The notes under the pieces were generated by a model. It was not told the DNA's origin and did not search any database. It saw only the letters and a program-made list of their open reading frames with translations. A stretch of 55,261 nt of DNA from Bradyrhizobium nitroreducens. GTDB taxonomy: Bacteria; Pseudomonadota; Alphaproteobacteria; Rhizobiales; Xanthobacteraceae. Positions 34,841-41,412 of the stretch are shown in pieces. A program made the translations under genes and the position numbers. The DNA is taken from the NCBI RefSeq assembly GCF_002776695.1, contig NZ_LFJC01000003.1:7311631-7366891 (forward strand), written 5' to 3'. Numbering within the stretch: the first letter of the stretch is position 1; every line of letters begins with the position of its first letter.

Positions 34841-35785
34841 ATGAGCGGACACGATCACGGCGGCGACGGCGTCAGCCGCCGCAAGGTGCTGGAATGCATG
34901 ACCTGGGCCGGCACCGGGGTGCTCTGGACCGTCACGGGCGGCGTGCCGCGCTCGCTCGGCATTATCGATTCCGCTGCGGCTGCGACCGCCGCGGCGCCCG
35001 GCATGACATTCCTCCAGATCAGCGACAGCCATGTCGGCTTCGACAAGCCGGCCAATCCCAACGCGCTCGGTACGCTGGAGGAGGCCGTGGGCAAGATCAA
35101 TGCGATGCCGGCCAAGCCGTCGTTCATGATCCACACCGGCGACATCACGCATCTGTCGAAGGCCGCCGAGTTCGACAATGCCGAGCGCATCATCTCGCAA
35201 ACCAAGCTCGACGTGCACTACGTGCCCGGCGAGCATGACTTCATCGACGAGGAGGTGAAGCTCTATCGCGAGCGCTACGGCCGCGGCACCAAGGGCCACG
35301 GCTGGTACTCGTTCGATGCCGGCGGAGTGCACTTCATCGGCCTCGTCAATGTCGTCGACCTCAAGGCCGGCGGACTCGGCAATCTCGGCGCCGAGCAGCT
35401 CGCCTGGCTGGAGGACGACCTGCGTGGCAAGTCGAAATCGACGCCGATCGTGCTGTTCGCGCACATTCCGCTCTGGACCGTCTATCCCGAATGGGGCTGG
35501 GGCACCGAGGACGGCGGCCGTGCGCTGGAGCAGGTGAAGGGCTTCGGCTCGGTCACAGTGCTGAACGGACACATCCACCAGGTCATGCAGAAGGTCGAGG
35601 GCAACGTCACCTTCCACACCGCGCGCTCCACCGCGTTCCCGCAGCCGGCGCCCGGAGCCGCGCCTTCACCCGGACCGATGAAGGTCGAGGACACCAAGCT
35701 CCGCGGCATGCTCGGCGTTGCCAGCATCAACTTCAAGCAGAACGAGCAGCGGCTCGCGATCATCGACACGCCGCTCCAGGGTTAA
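34841..35785 (+). CDS. Tat-exported metallophosphoesterase
   Basis: 314 residues of the calcineurin-like phosphoesterase fold. A twin-arginine signal (VSRRKVLECMTWAGTG) implies export of the folded, metal-loaded enzyme. Metal motifs in order: LQISDSHVGF (D-x-H), HTGDITH, PGEHDF (the usual GNHD has Glu instead of Asn), FAHIPLW and NGHIHQ. An N-terminal His-rich start (SGHDHGGDG) could bind metal. First gene of a set with a cupredoxin, ECF sigma and anti-sigma. Co-location suggests an envelope stress or metal-homeostasis function, not a general phosphatase. Confidence 0.88.
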   Translation: MSGHDHGGDGVSRRKVLECMTWAGTGVLWTVTGGVPRSLGIIDSAAAATAAAPGMTFLQISDSHVGFDKPANPNALGTLEEAVGKINAMPAKPSFMIHTGDITHLSKAAEFDNAERIISQTKLDVHYVPGEHDFIDEEVKLYRERYGRGTKGHGWYSFDAGGVHFIGLVNVVDLKAGGLGNLGAEQLAWLEDDLRGKSKSTPIVLFAHIPLWTVYPEWGWGTEDGGRALEQVKGFGSVTVLNGHIHQVMQKVEGNVTFHTARSTAFPQPAPGAAPSPGPMKVEDTKLRGMLGVASINFKQNEQRLAIIDTPLQG

Positions 35786-35799
35786 GGTGGAAGCCGACA

Positions 35800-36135
35800 A
35801 TGAAGACCCTCAACCGCCGCGACTTCGGTCTCGATCTCGGACTTGCCTTGGCCGCGGCCATTCTGCTGCCCGCAACGACGGCCCGCGCCGACGACATGGA
35901 GGTGCATATCGACAATTTCGTCTTCCAGCCGGCCGAACTCAAGATCAAGGTCGGGACGACCGTGACCTGGACCAACCGCGACGACATCCCGCACACCGTG
36001 GTGTCGGCCGGCAAGTTCAGGTCCAAGACCCTGGACACCGACGACAAGTTCTCGTTCACCTTCACCAATGCGGGCGACTACAAATATTTTTGTTCGTTGC
36101 ACCCGCACATGACGGGGATGATCAAGGTTGAGTAA
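35800..36135 (+). CDS. Tat-exported cupredoxin domain protein
   Basis: 111 residues, a small blue-copper-type protein. Tat signal NRRDFGLDLGLALAAA with cleavage near ARADD. The mature beta-sandwich carries His65 (IPHTVV) and the C-terminal loop Cys98-His101-Met104 (FCSLHPHM), the full set of type 1 copper ligands. It could carry electrons or bind copper in the periplasm. It starts 14 nt after the metallophosphoesterase stop. The ECF sigma gene follows about 100 nt later. Confidence 0.88.
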   Translation: MKTLNRRDFGLDLGLALAAAILLPATTARADDMEVHIDNFVFQPAELKIKVGTTVTWTNRDDIPHTVVSAGKFRSKTLDTDDKFSFTFTNAGDYKYFCSLHPHMTGMIKVE

Positions 36136-36238
36136 CGTCTCCAACCAAGGCATCAACGTCCTGCCCGGCCGGTGGTCCCACGCCGGCCGGGCTCCTGCGT
36201 CTCCAGCGACATCAGGCGAAACGGCAAAGCGAGCGGCG

Positions 36239-36790
36239 ATGCCAGCGACAAGCGACGATCCAGACAAGGCGCGGCGTTTTCGCGAAGCGGCTCTGCCCTA
36301 TCTCGACGACGTCTACACGCTCGCGCGCTACTTGCTGCGCGACGCGTCCGATGCGGAAGACGCGGTGCAGGAATGCTATCTGCGCGCGCTGAAGCACTTT
36401 GACAGCTATCGCGGCCCGGCCATGAAGCCCTGGCTGTTCGCGATCCTGCGCAACGTCTGCAACGCCGAATATGCAAGGCGCGCGGCGAGACCCAGCGCGA
36501 TCGAGGACACCCCCGGCGCCGCCGACCAGACGCCGATCTGGCAGGAGAGCGAGGCGAGCCCGGAGGCGGAAGTGCTGCGCAGCCGCGACGCCGGCGCCAT
36601 CCGCAAGCTGATCGACGCGCTCGCCGAGCCGTTCAAGGAAACCTTCGTGCTGCGCGAGATCAACAATTTGTCCTATCGTGAAATCGCCGAGGCCGTCGGC
36701 GCCCCCGTCGGCACCGTGATGTCCCGCCTCGCCCGTGCCCGCGCCATGCTGCGCGCGGCCTGGACGGCGGAAGAGGAGCACTCCAGATGA
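36239..36790 (+). CDS. ECF-family RNA polymerase sigma factor
   Basis: 183 residues. Region 2: RRFREAALPYLDDVYTLARYLL and AEDAVQECYLRALKHFDSYRG, MKPWLFAILRNVC. Region 4: FKETFVLREINNLSYREIAEAVG and VGTVMSRLARARAML. The ATG at MPATSDDPDKARRF is preferred; a longer in-frame start at 36128 would overlap the cupredoxin gene and add sequence not typical of sigma factors. It overlaps the anti-sigma gene by 4 nt. Confidence 0.9.
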   Translation: MPATSDDPDKARRFREAALPYLDDVYTLARYLLRDASDAEDAVQECYLRALKHFDSYRGPAMKPWLFAILRNVCNAEYARRAARPSAIEDTPGAADQTPIWQESEASPEAEVLRSRDAGAIRKLIDALAEPFKETFVLREINNLSYREIAEAVGAPVGTVMSRLARARAMLRAAWTAEEEHSR

Positions 36791-37551
36791 CCTGCGACGA
36801 AGCAAGGATCATGCTTCACGCGCTGCTCGACGGCGAGCTCGACGCCGGCCATGCGCGCGAGGTCGAAGCCCATATCGCCGACTGCGCGGACTGCGCCGCG
36901 GAATTCGCGGCGCAGCGCCAGATGCAGCGCGTGCTCGCCGACACCAATCTGCGTTACGCCGCACCCGCCAGCCTGCGCAACAAGATCGAGGCCTCACTGC
37001 CGAAGGCACAGACCCCGCCCAGCCGCCGCTCCGTGCTGCGCGGCTTTGCGATGGGCTCGGCGGTCTCCGCGCTCGCCGCCACAGGCATCGTCGCATTGGT
37101 GCTGCGCCAGGACGACCAGCAGCGCATCCTCTCCGAGGTCGTCTCCGCCCATCTGCGCTCGCTGCAGGCCGGACACCTCATCGACGTGCTCTCGACCGAC
37201 CAGCACACGGTCAAGCCCTGGTTCAACGGCAAGCTCGACGTCGCCCCGCCCGTGATCGACCTCACCGCACAAGGTTTTACGCTGGTCGGCGGCCGGCTCG
37301 ACTATATCGACGCCCGCGCCATCGGCGCGGTCGTCTACAAGCGCCGGCAGCACGTGATCAATCTGTTCGTGGCCCAGACATCGAGCACCGAGCATCGACC
37401 ACCGAAAACGCAGACCATGCAGGGCTTCAACTGCCGCCGCTGGGGCGAGCGCGGCCTGAACTTCTGGGCCGTCAGCGACATCGGCGGCGACGAGCTCGCC
37501 GAGTTCGTCGACAAGTTCGAGACGGCGATGAAGGCGAATGCGGAGGGGTAG
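36787..37551 (+). CDS. Zinc-binding anti-sigma factor (ChrR/RsrA-like ZAS domain, membrane anchored)
   Basis: 254 residues. The N-terminus contains the zinc anti-sigma motif His29-x3-Cys33-x2-Cys36 (HIADCADC), with Cys3 as probable fourth ligand. A membrane segment lies at about 79-97. The rest is periplasmic and includes WFNGKLDVAPPVIDLTAQGFTLVGGRLDYI, a motif I recall from anti-sigma factors of this type in rhizobia. Start codon in the ATGA overlap with the sigma gene indicates coupled translation. The final ~19 codons recur as a separate fragment 350 nt downstream. Confidence 0.9.
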   Translation: MTCDEARIMLHALLDGELDAGHAREVEAHIADCADCAAEFAAQRQMQRVLADTNLRYAAPASLRNKIEASLPKAQTPPSRRSVLRGFAMGSAVSALAATGIVALVLRQDDQQRILSEVVSAHLRSLQAGHLIDVLSTDQHTVKPWFNGKLDVAPPVIDLTAQGFTLVGGRLDYIDARAIGAVVYKRRQHVINLFVAQTSSTEHRPPKTQTMQGFNCRRWGERGLNFWAVSDIGGDELAEFVDKFETAMKANAEG

Positions 37552-37652
37552 CAAGTCTGCGCCACGCCCGCGGGCTGATCCCCCGATCGTGACGCGTCTC
37601 ACGGTTCTCCCGACAACCTTGCGGCAGATTGGTGCGGTCGAGGAGAACAAGA

Positions 37653-37838
37653 ATGATTGTGTTGATGATCTTCTGCGCTAGCCTGCCGTCGATGTTCGCT
37701 GCCGCGTGCGCTACCCTGCTGGCGTTGAAGGACCGCAAACAGTGGGTCTGGTTCGCCGGCCTCGCCGTACTCGCGGGCTTCGCCGGACTGACTGTGCTGA
37801 ACATGCTCGAGCTCTGGCGGTACAGCGTGCATTCCTGA
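37653..37838 (+). CDS. Small membrane protein, function unknown
   Basis: 61 residues. ATG with a strong ribosome site (AGGAGAACAAGA). Two hydrophobic helices (IVLMIFCASLPSMFAAACATLLAL and WVWFAGLAVLAGFAGLTVLNML) joined by KDRKQ; positive charges suggest a hairpin with the loop inside. No family recognised. It lies between the anti-sigma gene and a duplicated scrap of it. Confidence 0.6.
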   Translation: MIVLMIFCASLPSMFAAACATLLALKDRKQWVWFAGLAVLAGFAGLTVLNMLELWRYSVHS

Positions 37839-37895
37839 ACGGCCAGCGCAGTCCCTCTCGGCGGCGTCGGCACGAGATCAGTCGGCTCGTGGCAC

Positions 37896-37952
37896 GACGA
37901 GCTCACCGAGTTCATCGACAAGTTCGAGGCGGTGATGAAGGCGAATGTTGGG
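37896..37952 (+). pseudogene. Duplicated 3' fragment of the anti-sigma gene
   Basis: About 57 nt closely match the end of the anti-sigma coding region at 37489-37545. The translation DELTEFIDKFEAVMKANVG parallels DELAEFVDKFETAMKANAE. It has no start codon, stop or ribosome site of its own, and ends in a run of eight or more G. It is a relic of a local duplication, not a gene. Confidence 0.7.
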
Positions 37953-38006
37953 GGGGGAAGCCTGCATTTGCCGGTGAGCGGCCATCACAACTTTTGATTG
38001 CGGCAA

Positions 38007-38036
38007 AAGGGGAGCGCTGTTAATCCAGCGCTATGA
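38007..38036 (+). promoter_or_regulatory. Hairpin between Shine-Dalgarno and start codon
   Basis: AAGGGG is followed by AGCGCTG, a 6-nt loop, and CAGCGCT, which ends immediately before ATG at 38033. The linear distance of about 20 nt from SD to ATG would be poor for initiation. Folding of the 7-bp hairpin would bring the two together. A second ATG follows directly. Confidence 0.45.
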
Positions 38037-38641
38037 TGCGCTCTCTATTTCTTGCCGCAGCCCTCGTCTGGACGATTGCCGCTCCCGGGCCGGCAGCAGC
38101 CCGCGACGGGCTCGCCACCACGATGCGAGCCGTCCTCTACGAGGAGGACCTGAGCAATCCCAGAGGCAATCGTGCAGAGGGACGGATCATTTGGCGGATA
38201 GAACCGACGACCGATGCCTCCGCTCCATCAGGCGACGTCACGATACGCGGCTCCGTCGAGATACCCTCGCGAAACCTGCGATTGACGCTAGTCATCCGGC
38301 GCAATTTCGACTCCGCATTGCCCGCCACCCACACGGTGCAGATCGATGTCGCGCCGGGTCTGGCGACTGGCAATATCAAACAAGTCATGGGCCTTCTGAT
38401 GAAGGCCAGCGAGCAAGCCAGGGGCGCGCCCCTGGCGGCACTATCGGTCAAGGTCGACGACACGCATTTCCTGATCGGCTTGTCGGCTTTGCCGAAGGAC
38501 GCTTCCAACAACTCGCTTCTCGTCCGAAGCAGGGCCTGGATGGACATTCCGATGGTCTATGCAACGCAACGCCGCGCCATTCTCGCGGTTGAAAAGAACG
38601 GCGACGTCTTACCGATGTTCAATACGGTCTTTGCTCACTGA
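38033..38641 (+). CDS. Hypothetical exported protein
   Basis: 202 residues. Signal peptide MMRSLFLAAALVWTIAAPGPAAA, cleavage near residue 23. The rest has a repeated beta-rich look (GRIIWRIEPTT, VTIRGSVEIPSRNLRLTLVIRRN) and ends with AILAVEKNGDVLPMFNTVF. I recall similar exported proteins in bradyrhizobia, where this segment is sometimes joined to other domains, but no function is known. Probably periplasmic. Confidence 0.65.
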   Translation: MMRSLFLAAALVWTIAAPGPAAARDGLATTMRAVLYEEDLSNPRGNRAEGRIIWRIEPTTDASAPSGDVTIRGSVEIPSRNLRLTLVIRRNFDSALPATHTVQIDVAPGLATGNIKQVMGLLMKASEQARGAPLAALSVKVDDTHFLIGLSALPKDASNNSLLVRSRAWMDIPMVYATQRRAILAVEKNGDVLPMFNTVFAH

Positions 38642-38655
38642 GCCGATGACGCGTC

Positions 38656-38684
38656 GCCCGGATGGAGCGCTGCGCAATCGGGAG
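38656..38684. repeat. Decayed half copy of GCCCGGATGGAGC repeat
   Basis: GCCCGGATGGAGC followed by GCGCAATCGGGAG resembles the left part of the element at 50456-50578. The closing arm is missing. Confidence 0.45.
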
Positions 38685-38734
38685 CGGTCTCGCTTGTCTT
38701 GCCGATCCCGGAGTTTGCTTCGTGAATCGGGCCC

Positions 38735-38757
38735 TGCAGCTAGACTAGCTGCAGGCT
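38735..38757. terminator. Perfect palindrome at convergent gene ends
   Basis: CCTGCAGCTAG and CTAGCTGCAGG form an 11-bp inverted repeat around one base. It overlaps the stop codon of the leftward gene and lies 94 nt after the rightward gene. No T-tract follows, so it may be a weak or Rho-assisted terminator. Confidence 0.4.
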
Positions 38758-39191
38758 GGATAAGACTGCTGGCGACCGACGATCCTTGGCAGGCGAAAGA
38801 TCTGCTCGCCTTTTCGGTTTGTCCAGTTCTTGTTATCGAAACTGCCTGTCAACGCTTCAGCCGTCATCTTTCCCCTGAACGTCGCGCCAGCCTCATCAGG
38901 CTGCGCAATCTTGAAGGAGATTTCTGCGTTCTTCGGGCCGACTGTTGCCGATACGATCTGGGGTTCGGCAAGCTCTCCCCGGGCAATCTGATAGACAACG
39001 TAATCTCCTCCCTTGAGGCGAAGCAGAATGACGCGCGCCCCCAGAAGATCACCCGCTTCCGCATGATAGCAGAGGTCGGAGAAAATGGTGACACCGCTAT
39101 CGTCGGACGGCGCAGCACTGGAAGTCGTCACCACGATCGACGAGAGGGCGGCAGAAATTAGCAGATCGCGCAACTTGCTTGGTATCGACAT
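38745..39191 (-). CDS. Hypothetical exported protein
   Basis: 148 residues. Signal peptide (KLRDLLISAALSSIVVTTSSAA) then a mixed beta-rich domain with one conserved-looking Cys (DLCYHAE) and a C-terminal Cys. ISFKIAQPDEAGATFRGKMTAEALTGSF reads like a secreted beta-barrel or lipocalin-like repeat. No family recognised. Convergent with the preceding exported protein gene. Confidence 0.6.
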   Translation of the reverse strand: MSIPSKLRDLLISAALSSIVVTTSSAAPSDDSGVTIFSDLCYHAEAGDLLGARVILLRLKGGDYVVYQIARGELAEPQIVSATVGPKNAEISFKIAQPDEAGATFRGKMTAEALTGSFDNKNWTNRKGEQIFRLPRIVGRQQSYPACS

Positions 39192-39246
39192 GCTGCCAGC
39201 CTGGAAGCCTGGATTTTGCTGTGCTTCATCCGGGCTGCGGCATTGT

Positions 39247-40638
39247 TTACGCCGACCTTCTCACCGCGTTGTCCACCAGCGTCTTGCCGAGCGACCAGAT
39301 CGCGCCCGGGACCTTGTGGCTGCCGGCGATGACGTCGTCGAACGCCTTCTCGATCCAGGTGCAGTCTTCTTCCGTGATGGTGAGCGGCGGCAGCAGCTTG
39401 ATGGTGTGGCTGCCGTGGCCGGCGACCTGCGTCAGGATCTTGTGATCCTTGAACAGCGGCACGGTGATGAGCTGGCAGAACAGGCCCTTGTTGGCGGTCT
39501 CCAGCACGTTCCAGGAGGCGCGCAGGCGCAGCGATTTCGGCGGGCCGAACTCGATGCCGATCATCAGGCCCTTGCCGCGGACTTCCTTGAGCAGCTCGTA
39601 GCCGGGCACCATGCGCGTCAGCGCGAGGCGCAGCTCGGCGCCGCGCTTGGCGGCGGACTCGATCAGCTTCTCGGACTCCATGACGTCGAGCGTGGCGATG
39701 CCCGCGGCCATGGCGAGGTCGTTCTTCGAGAAGGTCGAACCGTGCACCACGGCGCGGTCCATCTGATTGAAGATCTTGTCGAAGATGGCCTTGCGCGTCA
39801 GCACCGCGCCGACCGGCACGTGGCCGCCGGACAGCGACTTCGACAGCAGCACCATGTCGGGCTCGACGTTCCAGTGCTCGACCGCGAGGAAGCGGCCGGT
39901 GCGGCCCATGCCGGTCTGGATCTCGTCGGCGACGAACAGCGTGCCGTATTTCTTGCAGAGCGCGGCCGCGCCGGGCAGGAACTCGTCGGTGGGCATGTTG
40001 ACGCCCTTGCCCTGGATCGGCTCGACCACGAAGGCCGCGACCTCGCGCGAGGCCAGCGCCTTTTCCAGCGCGGCCAGATCGTTGAACGGGATCGAGGTGC
40101 AGCCCGGCAGCAGCGGCTCGAAGCCGGTGCGGAAATTCGAATCGCCGGTCAGCGACAGCGCGCCATAGGTCAGGCCGTGATAGCCGTGGGCGCAATAGAC
40201 GATGCCGGGACGCCCCGTCGCGCCACGCGCGAACTTGATCGCGGCTTCGACGCATTCGGCGCCGGAATTGGCGAAGAACGCCTTGTCGAGATAGGGCACG
40301 TATTTCAGCAGCCGCTCGGCAAGCACGCCGGCGAGCACCGAGACGTCGAACTGGACGAGATTGGGCAGGTCGGCATCGAGCACGCTCTTGAGCGCCTCGC
40401 GCATGACAGGATGATTGCGGCCGATCGCAAATACGCCGAAGCCGGACAACAGGTCGAGATAGCGCGCGCCGTCGCGATCGTAGAGATACTGCCCCTGCCC
40501 CTTCTGGAAGCCGACATCGTAGCCGATGGTCTTGAGGACCCGAACGAACTGCTCGTTCAGATACCGATTATGCAGGGTGCTGCGCTGGGCCTGACGGTCC
40601 GCGAATAGCTGAGACATGTCTGGATTTGGGCTGTGCAT
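39247..40638 (-). CDS. hpnO: Class III aminotransferase, likely HpnO (aminobacteriohopanetriol formation)
   Basis: 463 residues. PLP-dependent fold-type I class III enzyme: AFFANSGAECVEAAIKFAR, HGYHGLTYGAL, Asp238 in LFVADEIQTGMGRTG and Schiff-base Lys267 in LLSKSLSGGHVPVG. Sequence alone would say aspartate/ornithine-type aminotransferase. The hopanoid neighbours hpnN and hpnH and my memory of Rhodopseudomonas HpnO lead to the proposed role: converting a bacteriohopane intermediate to the amino-tetrol/triol side chain. GTG or ATG upstream choices differ by a few residues; the ATG used includes a short MHSPNPD leader. Confidence in the aminotransferase is high, in hpnO moderate. Confidence 0.8.
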   Translation of the reverse strand: MHSPNPDMSQLFADRQAQRSTLHNRYLNEQFVRVLKTIGYDVGFQKGQGQYLYDRDGARYLDLLSGFGVFAIGRNHPVMREALKSVLDADLPNLVQFDVSVLAGVLAERLLKYVPYLDKAFFANSGAECVEAAIKFARGATGRPGIVYCAHGYHGLTYGALSLTGDSNFRTGFEPLLPGCTSIPFNDLAALEKALASREVAAFVVEPIQGKGVNMPTDEFLPGAAALCKKYGTLFVADEIQTGMGRTGRFLAVEHWNVEPDMVLLSKSLSGGHVPVGAVLTRKAIFDKIFNQMDRAVVHGSTFSKNDLAMAAGIATLDVMESEKLIESAAKRGAELRLALTRMVPGYELLKEVRGKGLMIGIEFGPPKSLRLRASWNVLETANKGLFCQLITVPLFKDHKILTQVAGHGSHTIKLLPPLTITEEDCTWIEKAFDDVIAGSHKVPGAIWSLGKTLVDNAVRRSA

Positions 40639-40682
40639 CCGTTACATACTTCGGTTGAGGGTCGTCTCGTCAACTGAAAAGG

Positions 40683-40702
40683 GACCGTTACTGAAAACGG
40701 TC
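40683..40702. promoter_or_regulatory. Inverted repeat between divergent hpnO and DUF2147 genes
   Basis: GACCGTT and AACGGTC are a perfect 7-bp inverted repeat with a 6-nt spacer, 45 nt ahead of hpnO and 78 nt ahead of the DUF2147 gene. Possible operator for both directions; no regulator can be named. Confidence 0.3.
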
Positions 40703-40779
40703 TGTGCGGCCTTTTGCCCTTTTTCGGACCATCTTCGCAAGCACAGCTTTAAACCATGTTGCACTGCCGAGGAACTATC

Positions 40780-41412
40780 ATGCGTTTAGCCCTTTACACC
40801 GGACTAATACTGGCTGGCGGTTACACCTGCCTGACGCCGGCGCTTGCCGCCGATCCCACCGGCGACTGGCGGGTGGCCGACGGCGTCGCCAACATCCGCG
40901 TCGCGCAATGCAATGGCAGCATGTGGGGCGCCGTTGCCTGGGAAAAGAAGCCCGGCGGGCGCGACGAGAACAATCCGGATGTCTCGAAAAAGAACAGGCC
41001 CACGCTGGGCATGGTGACACTGATCGACATGAAGAAGAAGCCCGGTGCCGATCAGTGGGAAGGACAGGTCTACAACGCCCAGGACGGCCAGATCTACAGC
41101 GCGACCATCACGCCAACGGGCACAGATCAGCTCGAAATCAAGGGCTGCGTGATGGGCTTCCTCTGCGGTGGCGAGACCTGGACCCGGGTTGGCCCGCCGA
41201 TCCCCTTGAGCACCGCCAACGCCATGGCCAAGGGCGCGCCGAAGCCCACCGCCGCGGCGCCGAAAGCCACAGGCACGACGGTTGCCGCCGCGCCTGCGCC
41301 CGCAGCCCCGAAGGCCCCGGCCCCGGCCGCCGCCAAGCCCGGTCAGAAGGGCGCCGCCGACCCGGTCGGCGACATCTGTCTACTCCCTGAGATTGCGGGG
41401 TTTGCCCATTAG
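40780..41412 (+). CDS. Exported DUF2147 domain protein with Ala/Pro-rich tail
   Basis: 210 residues. ATG preceded by GAGGAACTATC; signal peptide MRLALYTGLILAGGYTCLTPALA. DUF2147 core (about 27-140): DPTGDWRVADGVANIRVAQCNGSMWGAVAWE, then KVYNAQDGQIYSATI-like and a C-terminal MGFLCGGETWTRV. Its two Cys (QCNGS, GCVMGFLC) could form a disulfide. A low-complexity Ala/Pro/Lys tail (150-195) follows, as in envelope-associated proteins. The last 33 nt overlap the end of convergent hpnN. Function unknown; the hopanoid setting suggests a periplasmic lipid-related role. Confidence 0.8.
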   Translation: MRLALYTGLILAGGYTCLTPALAADPTGDWRVADGVANIRVAQCNGSMWGAVAWEKKPGGRDENNPDVSKKNRPTLGMVTLIDMKKKPGADQWEGQVYNAQDGQIYSATITPTGTDQLEIKGCVMGFLCGGETWTRVGPPIPLSTANAMAKGAPKPTAAAPKATGTTVAAAPAPAAPKAPAPAAAKPGQKGAADPVGDICLLPEIAGFAH

